DNA from: Streptomyces sp. NRRL WC-3626
GTDB taxonomy: Bacteria; Actinomycetota; Actinomycetes; Streptomycetales; Streptomycetaceae
Reading direction: 5' to 3'
DNA length: 64,000 nucleotides
Assembly (NCBI RefSeq): GCF_000718785.1
Contig: NZ_JOCA01000006.1
Span: 496,001 to 560,000, forward strand
Position numbers and translations under genes: made by a program
Part shown: piece by piece, positions 1 to 9,875 of the stretch
Layout of the letters: each line of letters opens with the position of its first letter
How positions within the stretch are numbered: the stretch's first letter is position 1
The notes under the pieces: model-generated
Database searches by the model: none
Seen by the model: only the letters and a program-made list of their open reading frames with translations
What the model was told of the DNA's origin: nothing

Positions 1-1
1 C

Positions 2-130
2 AACACGGAACTGCGCGTGAGCGCCGGCTCCACGTCCCCGGACGACGTCAGTTTCATGACGATGGACTCCACGGACGGCGACATCAGCACGGTGTACCAC
101 CTCGCCTGGCAGGAGTGCCCGGAGGAGTGA
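2..130 (+). CDS. 3' end of an unidentified gene
   Basis: An open frame runs from the left edge to a TGA at 128-130 and gives 42 residues ending in WQECPEE. The start lies outside the window. The fragment is acidic and contains a single Cys. Codon use is typical of the region, with G or C in most third positions. No domain can be recognised from so short a piece. About 95 bp separate it from the promoter of the arabinanase gene, so it probably belongs to a different transcription unit. Confidence 0.5.
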   Translation, partial: NTELRVSAGSTSPDDVSFMTMDSTDGDISTVYHLAWQECPEE

Positions 131-225
131 CAGCCGACTGAGCGGCACGCGGGGCGGGCGGGCCGGCGGGTCCGTCCGCCCCGTGGGTCTCCGGCCGGCC
201 GGCGGGTGCCGGCCCGCACGGGTCA

Positions 226-254
226 TTGACGCGCAACCGGTTCGATTCTACGGT
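226..254 (+). promoter_or_regulatory. sigma-70-like promoter of the arabinanase pair
   Basis: TTGACG at 226-231 and TACGGT at 249-254 are separated by 17 bp. This is close to the Streptomyces HrdB consensus and lies 72 bp upstream of the first GH43 start codon. Predicted transcription start is near 261. Confidence 0.55.
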
Positions 255-256
255 CC

Positions 257-293
257 GTTCGAACTTGCGATCGCCGTTCGGGATACCGAACGG
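257..293 (+). promoter_or_regulatory. two palindromic operator candidates at the arabinanase transcription start
   Basis: GTTCGAAC at 257-264 is a perfect palindrome placed over the predicted transcription start. A second perfect inverted repeat, CCGTTCGG-GATA-CCGAACGG, occupies 274-293. Both positions suit repressor binding. The bound regulator is not identified; control by an arabinose or arabino-oligosaccharide-responsive repressor is inference. Confidence 0.45.
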
Positions 294-325
294 AACCGTC
301 ACCCCCACCGCAAGGAGAACCCCGT

Positions 326-1303
326 ATGCGCCGCATCCTCCGAAAGCGCACCGCGCTGCTCGCGCTCCCCACGGCCGCGCTGCTCGCCCTGATGCCGACC
401 ACCGCCTCGGCGTACCCCAACCCGGGCCGGGTCACCGGGTCCGTCGTCACCCACGACCCGTCGATGATCCGGACCTCCTCCGGGCAGTACCTGCTCTACG
501 CGACCGGCGGCGGCATCTCCAGCAAGACCTCCACCGACCGCGTCGCCTTCAACGCCGGCGCCGACGCGTTCTCGTCCCGCCCGGGCTGGTGGCGGACCTA
601 CTCCTCCGTGCCGGAGGCCTGGGCGCCGGACATCTCGTACCACGGCGGCAAGTACCTCATGTACTACTCCGTCTCGAAGTTCGGCTCCAACACCTCCGCC
701 ATCGGCCTGGCGGGCTCGACCACCGGAGCGCCGGGCAGCTGGACCGACTACGGCACCGTCTACACCTCGAGCTCCTCCAGCGACTACAACGCCATCGACC
801 CCAACCTCTTCGTCGACGACGACGGCAAGTGGTGGCTGTCCTTCGGCAGCTGGTGGACCGGGATCAAGATGATCCAGATCAACCCCTCCACCGGGAAGCA
901 GCTCTCCTCCAACACCACCCGCTACCCGCTCGCCTCCCGCCCCACCGGGACGAAGGCCGTCGAGGCGCCGTTCGTCGTCAAGCGCAACGGCTACTACTAC
1001 CTCTTCGCCTCGTACGACACCTGCTGCGCCGGCACGAGCTCCACCTACAAGGTCAAGGTCGGCCGCGCCACCGGCGTCACCGGGCCCTACCGCGACAGGA
1101 ACGGCGTCGCGATGACGAACAACGGCGGCACGCCCGTCCTCGAATCGCACGGCAGCGTCATCGGCCCCGGCGGCCAGTCGATCATGAACGACGTCGACGG
1201 GGACCTGATCGTCTACCACTACTACGACGGCAACGACAACGGCACCCCCAAGCTCGGCATCAACCTCCTGAACTGGAGCAGCGGATGGCCCGTCGCCTAC
1301 TGA
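326..1303 (+). CDS. secreted GH43 endo-1,5-alpha-L-arabinanase
   Basis: The 325-residue protein begins with a Sec signal peptide, probably cleaved after Ala29 (TTASA/YPN). The rest is a single five-bladed GH43 catalytic domain. The expected GH43 carboxylates are visible: Asp44 in THDPSM (base), Asp158 in NAIDPN (pKa modulator) and Glu213 in AVEAPF (acid). The segment AWAPDISYHGGKYLMYYS and the SAIGLA motif are typical of endo-arabinanases, which cut the alpha-1,5 backbone of plant arabinan outside the cell. AAGGAG at 311-316 supports this start. It overlaps the next gene by 19 bp, so the two are probably translationally coupled. Exact linkage specificity is inferred from family resemblance. 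Confidence 0.85.
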   Translation: MRRILRKRTALLALPTAALLALMPTTASAYPNPGRVTGSVVTHDPSMIRTSSGQYLLYATGGGISSKTSTDRVAFNAGADAFSSRPGWWRTYSSVPEAWAPDISYHGGKYLMYYSVSKFGSNTSAIGLAGSTTGAPGSWTDYGTVYTSSSSSDYNAIDPNLFVDDDGKWWLSFGSWWTGIKMIQINPSTGKQLSSNTTRYPLASRPTGTKAVEAPFVVKRNGYYYLFASYDTCCAGTSSTYKVKVGRATGVTGPYRDRNGVAMTNNGGTPVLESHGSVIGPGGQSIMNDVDGDLIVYHYYDGNDNGTPKLGINLLNWSSGWPVAY

Positions 1304-2718
1304 CCCTGCTGGCCGCGCTGCTGCTCGCCCTCTCGCTCGGGCAGTCCTCCGCGCAGGCGGCCTCCTTCGCCAACCCCGTCAAGGCCCAGAAGGGCGCCGA
1401 CCCCTGGATCGTCCACCACGACGGGAACTACTACCTGATCAGCACGTCCTGGACCGACGTCATCACCGTCCGCAAGTCGCCCACCCTCGGCGGCCTCGCC
1501 ACCGCCCCCAGCGTGCAGGTGTGGAAGGGCGACGCGGCCTCCCGGTGCTGCAACATCTGGGCACCGGAGCTGCACTACCTGGGCGGGCGCTGGTACCTGT
1601 ACTACGTGGCCGGGCAGAACATCGCCGACTACAACCCCACCCAGCGCAGCCACGTCCTGGAGAGCGCCGGCTCCGACCCGATGGGGCCGTACAGCTACAA
1701 GGGGCAGCTCAACAGCGCCTGGATGCTGGACCCGACGGTCGCGACGATCAACGGGCAGCTGTATCTCTTCGGCAGCGTGAACGGCGGCACACAGAACATC
1801 GTCGCCGCGCGCATGTCGAACCCGTACACGGTGAGTTCGTCCTTCTCCACCGTCTCCACGCCCACCTACGACTGGGAACGGCAGGGCGGCACCGTCAACG
1901 AGGGCCCGGAGATCCTGCAACGCGACGGCCGCACCTTCCTCGTCTACTCGGCGAGCGGCTGCTGGACCCCCGACTACAAGCTCGGACAGCTCACCCTCAC
2001 CGGGTCCAACCCGGCCGCGGCCTCCTCCTGGACCAAGAAGTCCGCACCCGTCTTCCAGCGCAGCGACGGCAACGGGGTCTACGGTCCCGGCCACAACGGC
2101 TTCTTCACCTCGCCGGACGGCAAGGAGAGCTGGATCGTCTACCACGCCAACGACTCCGCGTCCGAGGGCTGCGACAACGGGCGTACGGCACGGGCGCAGA
2201 AGTTCACGTGGAACGCGGACGGTTCACCGAACCTCGGTACGCCCGTACGGCTCGGGGCGAGCCAGAGCGGACCCTCGGGCGAGCCGTCCGCCGTCTCCAC
2301 CACCTACACCGTCACCAACCGCAACAGCGGCAAGTGCCTGGACCTGGCCGGAAGTTCCACCGCGGACGGCGCCGCTGTGCGGCAGTACGCCTGCAACGGC
2401 GGGGCCAATCAGCGGTGGCGGCTCGAAGACCTCGGCGACGACACCCACCGGCTGGTCAACGTGGCCTCAGGCAAGGTGCTCGACACCGAGAACTGTTCGT
2501 CCGCCGACGGCGCCGATCTGCGCCAGTGGTCGTGGCTCAACAACACCTGCCAGCGCTTCCGCTTCATCGCGACGGACGGCGGTCACGTCCGGATCGTCAA
2601 CCAGGCCACCGGAAAGGTCGCCGACGTCGCCGACTGCTCCACCGCCGACGGCGCCGACGTACGCCAGTGGTCATGGCTGGGGAACGCCTGCCAGCAGTGG
2701 CGGCTGAACCCGGCCTGA
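1285..2718 (+). CDS. secreted GH43 alpha-L-arabinofuranosidase with C-terminal ricin-type lectin domain
   Basis: A 477-residue protein with a signal peptide ending near AQA26. A GH43 domain spans about 28-330, with the base Asp39 in GADPWIV and a Glu in NEGPEIL as likely acid. From about 340 to 477 there is a CBM13/ricin-B trefoil with three repeats ending in QRW, QRF and QQW. It resembles exo-acting GH43 arabinofuranosidases that take arabinose from chains opened by the upstream arabinanase. The ATG at 1285 lies inside the upstream gene, and the frame continues open further upstream, but the signal peptide fixes this start. Which sugar the lectin domain binds is unknown. Confidence 0.8.
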   Translation: MARRLLTLLAALLLALSLGQSSAQAASFANPVKAQKGADPWIVHHDGNYYLISTSWTDVITVRKSPTLGGLATAPSVQVWKGDAASRCCNIWAPELHYLGGRWYLYYVAGQNIADYNPTQRSHVLESAGSDPMGPYSYKGQLNSAWMLDPTVATINGQLYLFGSVNGGTQNIVAARMSNPYTVSSSFSTVSTPTYDWERQGGTVNEGPEILQRDGRTFLVYSASGCWTPDYKLGQLTLTGSNPAAASSWTKKSAPVFQRSDGNGVYGPGHNGFFTSPDGKESWIVYHANDSASEGCDNGRTARAQKFTWNADGSPNLGTPVRLGASQSGPSGEPSAVSTTYTVTNRNSGKCLDLAGSSTADGAAVRQYACNGGANQRWRLEDLGDDTHRLVNVASGKVLDTENCSSADGADLRQWSWLNNTCQRFRFIATDGGHVRIVNQATGKVADVADCSTADGADVRQWSWLGNACQQWRLNPA

Positions 2719-2755
2719 GACCCGTGATCCGAGGTCTCACTCCACTCCTGCGGGG

Positions 2756-3991
2756 TCACTCGGGGCTGTCGTGGCCCCGCAGGTGGAGGGAGCGCAGCGC
2801 CACCTCGATGGCGAACCGGTGCTCGGGGTCGGCGAGCCGGTCGCCCAGATAGGTGTCCAGCATCCGCAGCCGGTAGCGGACGGTCTGGGCGTGCACGCCC
2901 AGGATCTCGCCGACCTGTTCGGCCGGCGCCCGGGTGGAGACGTGCACCCGCAGGGTCTCGACGAGCCGGTCGCGCCGGCGGGCCGGGAGTTCGTCGAGCG
3001 CGGCCAGTTCACGTGCCGCGACCCGGTCGACGAGGGCGTTGTCGGAGAGCAGCCACAGCGTCGTCAGATGGTCCTCGCAGCGGATCAGCGGGGCGTCGGC
3101 GATGACGTCGTCGTCGGCGAGCTGAAGCACCCGGCGGGCCCAGCGGACGGAGTCGGCCGCCTGGTTGAGCGGCACGGTCAGACCGATCGCGGCACGCGTG
3201 CCGGTCAGGGCCGTACGGAGCATGTCGAGGCGCTGCGGGGTGAGGTCCCCGGGGACGAGCAGATGCGGCTGCGGAATGTCCAGGTCGGCGAGGACGTCCC
3301 GGTCGAGTCCCGCCAGGATGTGCTCGGACGCCGGAGGCCGCAGGGCGACGAGGAAGCAGGAGCGGGGCAGCTCCCAGGCGGCGGTCTTGCAGAGCTCGGA
3401 GACGGTCGTGCGGGGCGGCGGCGAGGAGGAGAGCAGGGAGTGCAGTAACTGTCTGCGTAACGCGGACTCCTCGGAGGCGGCGCGCTCCCGTACCTCCGCG
3501 TATCCCTCGCGGGTGACCGACTCGAGTTCCTCGACATAGGCGAAGAGGGCGTCGGCGAAGGCGAGGATCAGGGCGGGGGAGAGGCTGTGCTGGCGGCCCA
3601 CCGTCCTGGCCCGGCGCAGGGCGATACGGGCACCGAGCCGGTAGGCGCCCTGGAGGACCTCCAGGTCCCGGCCCTCGTAGGCCTCCACCCGGCCGAATCT
3701 GCGCAGCAGTTCGTCCCGCAGCTCCGAGCTGCTGGCGGGGTCGGCCACCCGGTCCACGAAGGCGGTCAGCGCCTGCTCGACGCCCTGCCGGATCGCGTCC
3801 CCGTCGGGGCCGTTGAGCAGCCTGCCGTACACCGGGTAGGTGCGGGTGACCTCGGTCCGTATCTCGTTCAGCAGCCCGGGAAGCTGCGGGCGCATGAAGG
3901 CCGCGAACTGCCTGGGAAGCGGGTCGAGCGGTTCACCGAGCACCGGGGGACGCGCGCTTGAGGGCATGAGTGATCCCTTGCTCTCCGACAT
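2756..3991 (-). CDS. PucR-family transcriptional regulator with two TTA codons
   Basis: A 411-residue protein of the PucR/CdaR architecture: an N-terminal helical sensor region (about 25-200), a middle GGDEF-like or ligand region (about 210-330), and a C-terminal PucR helix-turn-helix (about 345-405, with EILGVHAQTVRYRLRMLDTYL). The gene ends a minus-strand run that starts with three secreted-protein genes and faces away from the mce operon, which makes it a plausible regulator of both. Leucines 178 and 182 are encoded by TTA (3458-3460 and 3446-3448). This is rare in Streptomyces and makes translation dependent on the bldA tRNA. An alternative start is Met9. Confidence 0.85.
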   Translation of the reverse strand: MSESKGSLMPSSARPPVLGEPLDPLPRQFAAFMRPQLPGLLNEIRTEVTRTYPVYGRLLNGPDGDAIRQGVEQALTAFVDRVADPASSSELRDELLRRFGRVEAYEGRDLEVLQGAYRLGARIALRRARTVGRQHSLSPALILAFADALFAYVEELESVTREGYAEVRERAASEESALRRQLLHSLLSSSPPPRTTVSELCKTAAWELPRSCFLVALRPPASEHILAGLDRDVLADLDIPQPHLLVPGDLTPQRLDMLRTALTGTRAAIGLTVPLNQAADSVRWARRVLQLADDDVIADAPLIRCEDHLTTLWLLSDNALVDRVAARELAALDELPARRRDRLVETLRVHVSTRAPAEQVGEILGVHAQTVRYRLRMLDTYLGDRLADPEHRFAIEVALRSLHLRGHDSPE

Positions 3992-4182
3992 GTCCGGTGG
4001 GGCGGGCCGGCCGGGCCCCGCCCTTGTCGGGGCGGAACCCGGACCGGTCCGCCGGGGTTCACCGGCTTGGCAACCTGACGGTAAATCAACTTTGTTGTGT
4101 TGTACATCACTTGTGGAGGAATCGCGTCATGGTTGTGAGAGCCGGCTGCCGGGGCGGCCGCACGGTGCCGGTGCCGGGGTGG

Positions 4183-5124
4183 TCAGCGGTTCGCGGAGTG
4201 CCAGTTCTCCGAGAGGACCTTGCCGGCGTCGGGGGCGGCGGTTCCGGGGGCGTTGAGGCCGGTGAGGCTGGTTTGGGTGTTCTCCAGGGTCAGACTGTTG
4301 TTCCCGGCGGCGGAGGGCAGTCCGGTCTTCGCGTTGACGGCGGCGTTGATCAGGCCGATGTTCAGGCCGCAGCCACTGGCGGCCGGGACCGCGAAGGTGC
4401 TGTCGTTCTGGGGGGCGCCGGTGAGGTCGATCCTGCTCATCTCGCCGGCCGGGTCGACGGTGCCGTCGCCGTCGAAGAAGCTCATGCCGAACGCCGGGAA
4501 GTCACGGTTCTCGGGGCGCAGCACGATCGGCTTGGCGGCCGTGCCGATGTAGCACTTGCTGCCGAGGAGCGGGTTCTCCAGGTGGATGCGGACCGGCAGG
4601 GCGACGATGGGCGTGTCCGTGAGGACGCCCGCGGTCTGGTCGAAGGCGTAGGGCGCGCCGACGGACTCCATGGTCGCGGTGATCTTGTTGAGGCTGGAGT
4701 TCTCCAGCGACTCGCACAGGCCCGTGATGACGAGGATGTCGCTCGGGCACATCAGGCCGAGCAGTCCGCCGGGCACGGTGGCGGGCTCGGCGACCAGCGC
4801 GCCGGAGGCCGGGGCGACCACCGTGCTGGTGCCGTCCGCGTTCTGCACGACACCGATCTGCAGATTGGTCTTCCCGGTCGTCACGACGGTGTCGCCCAGC
4901 TTGATGGAGCCGCTCGCCGAGGTGGAGACCACACACTGCGGGGTCCGCTCGAAGCCATCGGCGGCCAGCATCGCCGGGGCGTCCACGGGACAGCGGGTGA
5001 AGGGGGCCCACTCGCCGTTCAGCGCCGGGCCGGCGGCGGTCGCCGTGCCCAGGGAGGCGAAGGCGCCGAGCGCGGTCAGCGCGGAGACGGTGGCGAGCCG
5101 GGTGCGGGTACGGTTCGGGCGCAT
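4183..5124 (-). CDS. secreted protein of unknown function in the PucR/mce-linked operon
   Basis: A 313-residue protein with a signal peptide (MRPNRTRTRL to about GTATAA31) and no transmembrane segment after it. The mature part is rich in small polar residues and has several Cys, including the pairs around MCPSD, LCESL and SGCGL, suggesting a disulfide-stabilised beta-rich fold. The stretch FAVPAASGCGLN resembles IPAFTGCGNGVED in the upstream neighbour, so the two C-terminal regions are probably homologous. GGAAGG eight bases upstream supports the ATG at 5124. It lies 31 bp behind the DUF6801-like gene. No function is known to me; an envelope role in lipid handling is inferred only from position. 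Confidence 0.7.
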   Translation of the reverse strand: MRPNRTRTRLATVSALTALGAFASLGTATAAGPALNGEWAPFTRCPVDAPAMLAADGFERTPQCVVSTSASGSIKLGDTVVTTGKTNLQIGVVQNADGTSTVVAPASGALVAEPATVPGGLLGLMCPSDILVITGLCESLENSSLNKITATMESVGAPYAFDQTAGVLTDTPIVALPVRIHLENPLLGSKCYIGTAAKPIVLRPENRDFPAFGMSFFDGDGTVDPAGEMSRIDLTGAPQNDSTFAVPAASGCGLNIGLINAAVNAKTGLPSAAGNNSLTLENTQTSLTGLNAPGTAAPDAGKVLSENWHSANR

Positions 5125-5155
5125 GGTGGTGGCCTTCCGTGAAGGGGGAGAGGGA

Positions 5156-6724
5156 TCAGCGTTCGGCGGCCGGGATCTCGTAGGGCTGGAGGTCCTCGGT
5201 GCACTGGCCTTCGTTGGTGGGGCTCGGGAAGACGGGGGCGGCGATCGCGCACGTCTGGCCCTGGACCTGCTTGATGTAGTTGTCGGGACCGGAGACGGAG
5301 GCGGTGAGCAGGCGGTCCAGGTCCTCGACGCCGTTGCCGCAGCCGGTGAAGGCCGGGATGGTCGCCTTGCCGGACAGCACACCGCCGCTGAGGAGCAGAT
5401 AGCCGGTGGCCGGCTCGCCGAGGATCTGCTCGCCCCGGCCGTACAGGACGAGGTGGTCGCCCGGGAAGGTCTGGGGGTCCGGGTCCTCGGACACGAGGGA
5501 CGTCTCGGTCCGGCACTCGGGACCGACGTCCAGGGGTGTCCCGTTGACCTCGAGGTCCAGCACGTGCAGGACCACCGGGGCCCGGACATAGGTGTCCGTG
5601 ACCGTGGTGAAGTCGATCATGCTCATCTTCATACGGGAGTCGATCCGTATGACGTCCGTCTGCTCCAGCACCATGGTGGCCGTCACCGGGGCGAAGTCGA
5701 AGGACAGGAAGGTCGCCTTGAACGGCGGTGTCTGCTTCCGCTCCTGATAGTGGAAGTTCGCCCACGACAGGGTGTCGAAGATCAGGTACTCGGGGTCGGG
5801 GGGACCCATCTCGGGCAGCCCCTGCTCGATCAGGACGCAGGACGGCGGCAGATACGCGGCGCCCTTCAGCTTCTTCACGTTGGCGTAGCCGGTGACATAG
5901 GCGTTGAGCGACACGTCCGTGGGCGGGTGCTGCTCGTCGTAGCGGCACGGCGGTACGTCGTCGCGGTCGGGGGCGGTGCCGGGGGCGGGCTCCACCAGCT
6001 TCGGCGAGCGGTCGCCCTGGCGCTCCGGTGCTTCGTCCGCCGGTGCGCTCGGGGTCCCTGCCGGCCCGGACGGCGAGGGCGAGGCGCTCGCCCCGGGGGT
6101 CTGCGCGCCGACCGGTACGGTGGCCAGCAGGCCCTCCTTTGGCGCGTCTTCGGCGAGGACGCAGTCGACGGTCAGTGAGCCGGGGCCGGTGGCGGCCGGG
6201 TCCGCCGCGCCGAGCGCCAGGTCGAGGGCGAGGGCGCCGGCGGTGAAGGTCAGGTCGCCGTCGCTCTGCCCGGCCACCGAGGGGACGTCGCCCGTCGTGG
6301 TCAGGGTCAGCGGCCCGGACGCGGGAAGGGCGGCCGGTTCGGCGCTGCCGCGCCAGGTCGCCGTGGCCGTCGCCTCGTTCTGGGCGACACCGACCGCGAG
6401 CCGGGTCGCGGGCCGTACCTCCGCCGCGTCGCGCGCGACGAGATCCGCGACCGCCGCCTCCGGCAGTTCCACCGTGGTGGTGACGCCGTCCGGCGTGAAC
6501 GCCTCCCCCTTGTCCGCCCGTTGGGGGAAGTCCGCCGAGATCCGTACCGTCGCCGGCTGCTGACCCGAGGGGAGGGCGCAGACGTAGGGGAGTTCGGCCT
6601 CGATCTCCTGAGGGCCCGTGGCGGAGGCCGTCGTCGGGATCAGGGCGGCCAGGACGACGAAGGCGGCGATCGACGTCGTACGGACCCGGGGCGGCCGGGG
6701 GGCGGCGGTGCGGTGGACCTTCAT
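5156..6724 (-). CDS. secreted DUF6801-like protein
   Basis: A 522-residue protein. A signal peptide (about 1-36, ending TTASA) precedes a domain resembling DUF6801 at about 38-190, starting ELPYVCALPSGQQ and ending near SLTVDCVL. A low-complexity linker rich in Pro, Ser and Ala spans about 205-250. The second domain, about 255-515, ends with a Cys-containing segment like that of the downstream secreted protein. Predicted to act outside the membrane. It sits between two other exported proteins in a minus-strand operon that diverges from the mce operon. The family has no established biochemical function that I know of. Confidence 0.7.
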   Translation of the reverse strand: MKVHRTAAPRPPRVRTTSIAAFVVLAALIPTTASATGPQEIEAELPYVCALPSGQQPATVRISADFPQRADKGEAFTPDGVTTTVELPEAAVADLVARDAAEVRPATRLAVGVAQNEATATATWRGSAEPAALPASGPLTLTTTGDVPSVAGQSDGDLTFTAGALALDLALGAADPAATGPGSLTVDCVLAEDAPKEGLLATVPVGAQTPGASASPSPSGPAGTPSAPADEAPERQGDRSPKLVEPAPGTAPDRDDVPPCRYDEQHPPTDVSLNAYVTGYANVKKLKGAAYLPPSCVLIEQGLPEMGPPDPEYLIFDTLSWANFHYQERKQTPPFKATFLSFDFAPVTATMVLEQTDVIRIDSRMKMSMIDFTTVTDTYVRAPVVLHVLDLEVNGTPLDVGPECRTETSLVSEDPDPQTFPGDHLVLYGRGEQILGEPATGYLLLSGGVLSGKATIPAFTGCGNGVEDLDRLLTASVSGPDNYIKQVQGQTCAIAAPVFPSPTNEGQCTEDLQPYEIPAAER

Positions 6725-6821
6725 GCGACTCCGCTCGGACGGGATGCTGATGTCTGAGGACGCGGTACGGAGCCCGCGAACGCCCGGCCGGGGTCACCGG
6801 CCGGGCGGAACGGGGCGGGCT

Positions 6822-8103
<1,282 letters not shown>

Positions 8104-9108
8104 ATGGGAATCGAAGTAGTGGTCGAGGGTCTGACCAAGTCTTTCGGTAAGCAGAGCATCTGGCGGGACGTGTCACTCACTCTTCCGGCCGGCGAGGTCA
8201 GCGTGATGCTGGGCCCGTCCGGTACCGGGAAGACCGTTTTCCTGAAGTCGCTCATAGGGCTGCTCAAACCCGAGAAGGGCCGTGTCCTCATCAACGGGGT
8301 GGACATGGTGAACAGTCCCGAAAAGGATATCTACGAGACCCGTAAATTGTTCGGTCTCATGTTCCAGGACGGCGCCCTCTTCGGGTCGATGTCGCTATTC
8401 GACAACATCGCCTTCCCGCTGCGGGAACACACCCGCAAGAAGGAGTCCGAGATCCGCCGTATCGTCATGGAGCGGATCGAGGTCGTCGGGCTGCTGGGCG
8501 CGGAGGGAAAGCTTCCGGGAGAGATCAGCGGCGGTATGCGCAAGCGGGCCGGACTGGCCCGCGCGCTCGTCCTCGACCCGCAGATCATCCTGTGCGACGA
8601 ACCGGACTCCGGGCTCGACCCGGTCCGTACCGCCTACATCTCCCAGCTGCTGATCGACCTGAACGCACAGCTCGACGCGACGATGCTGATCGTCACCCAC
8701 AACCTCGACATCGCCGCCACCGTGCCCGACAACATGGGGATGCTCTTCCTGCGCCGACTCGTCACCTTCGGCCCGCGCGAGGTGCTGCTCACCAGCGACG
8801 AGCCGGTCGTGGCCCAGTTCCTGGGCGGCCGGCGCGAGGGACCCATCGGGATGTCCGAGGAGAAGGACGCGGCCACCCTCGCCGCCGAGGCGGGCGCCCT
8901 CGTCCCCGCCGCACCGCGGGTGATCGTGCCGCAGCTGGAGCCGTCGCCGGGCCTGCCGCCGCGTCAGGCCGTCACCCGCCGGCGTCAGCGTGTCATGGGA
9001 ATGATCGACTCGTTGCCGCCGGCCGCGCGGTCCGCCATCCGGGACACCTACGCGAAGAACGCGCGGGCGGCCACCCTCACGATGCCCCCCGCCGGGAGCG
9101 GCGCGTGA
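8104..9108 (+). CDS. mceG: MceG/MlaF-like ABC transporter ATPase
   Basis: A 334-residue ATP-binding subunit. Walker A is GPSGTGKT (37-44), the signature is EISGGMRKRAGLARA, Walker B is IILCDEPDSGLDP, and the switch His is in VTHNLD. The C-terminal extension after about residue 240 is typical of MceG/Mkl rather than of sugar or peptide ABC proteins. It powers lipid or sterol import by the YrbE-Mce complex. In mycobacteria the ATPase gene is usually unlinked; here it is the first gene of the operon and overlaps the next by four bases (GTGA). Confidence 0.9.
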   Translation: MGIEVVVEGLTKSFGKQSIWRDVSLTLPAGEVSVMLGPSGTGKTVFLKSLIGLLKPEKGRVLINGVDMVNSPEKDIYETRKLFGLMFQDGALFGSMSLFDNIAFPLREHTRKKESEIRRIVMERIEVVGLLGAEGKLPGEISGGMRKRAGLARALVLDPQIILCDEPDSGLDPVRTAYISQLLIDLNAQLDATMLIVTHNLDIAATVPDNMGMLFLRRLVTFGPREVLLTSDEPVVAQFLGGRREGPIGMSEEKDAATLAAEAGALVPAAPRVIVPQLEPSPGLPPRQAVTRRRQRVMGMIDSLPPAARSAIRDTYAKNARAATLTMPPAGSGA

Positions 9109-9869
9109 TCACCGGTGCCCTGCGGCAGACCGGCCGGCTCTTCGCGCTCGCCGCCGAGGTCACCCGTGCCGTCTTCCGAAGACCCTTCCAGTTCCGGGAG
9201 TTCGTGGAGCAGTTCTGGTTCGTGGCGAGCGTGACCATCCTGCCCGCCGCACTCGTGTCGATCCCCTTCGGCGCCGTGATCGCCCTCCAGGTCGGTTCCC
9301 TCACCGAGCAGCTGGGCGCCCAGTCGTTCACCGGGGGCGCCAGCGTCCTCGCCGTCGTCCAGCAGGCCAGCCCGCTCATCGTCGCCCTGCTGATCGCGGG
9401 CGCGGGCGGCTCGGCCATCTGCGCCGACCTCGGCTCCCGCAAGATCCGCGAGGAACTCGACGCCATGGAGGTCATGGGCGTATCGCCCGTGCAACGCCTG
9501 GTCGTGCCCCGGGTGCTGGCCGCCATGGGGGTCGCGGTGCTGCTCAACGGGCTGGTGTCCGTCGTCGGCATCCTCGGCGGCTACTTCTTCAACGTCATCA
9601 TGCAGGGCGGCACCCCCGGCGCCTACCTCTCCAGCTTCTCCGCCCTCGCCCAGCTGCCCGACCTGTACATCAGCGAACTCAAGGCGCTGGTCTTCGGGTT
9701 CATCGCGGGGATCGTCGCCGCCTACCGGGGGCTCAACCCGCGCGGCGGCCCCAAGGGCGTCGGCGACGCCGTGAACCAGTCCGTCGTCATCACGTTCCTG
9801 CTGCTCTTCTTCGTCAACATGGTGATGACGGCCGTCTACCTCCAGATCGTCCCGCCGAAGGGAGGCTGA
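9105..9869 (+). CDS. yrbEA: YrbE/MlaE-family permease A of the Mce system
   Basis: A 254-residue integral membrane protein of the MlaE family with about five to six hydrophobic segments. The MlaE signature region IREELDAMEVMGVSP, the cytoplasmic coupling helix that contacts the ATPase, is present. GTG at 9105 overlaps the ATPase stop. The downstream paralogue begins seven bases after the stop, so the two permeases form the usual YrbEA/B heterodimer. Confidence 0.88.
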   Translation: MITGALRQTGRLFALAAEVTRAVFRRPFQFREFVEQFWFVASVTILPAALVSIPFGAVIALQVGSLTEQLGAQSFTGGASVLAVVQQASPLIVALLIAGAGGSAICADLGSRKIREELDAMEVMGVSPVQRLVVPRVLAAMGVAVLLNGLVSVVGILGGYFFNVIMQGGTPGAYLSSFSALAQLPDLYISELKALVFGFIAGIVAAYRGLNPRGGPKGVGDAVNQSVVITFLLLFFVNMVMTAVYLQIVPPKGG

Positions 9870-9875
9870 GGTCCG

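Noticed and set aside
226..1284. An in-frame upstream extension that would make the second GH43 gene encode 830 residues
   Set aside because: The extension is an Arg/His-rich out-of-frame reading of the first GH43 gene. The second protein has its own signal peptide at 1285.
4140..5142. Long plus-strand open frame opposite the secreted-protein gene
   Set aside because: Composition is that of an antisense shadow. The minus-strand gene has a signal peptide and ribosome site. Only its 5' end is reported as an orphan start.
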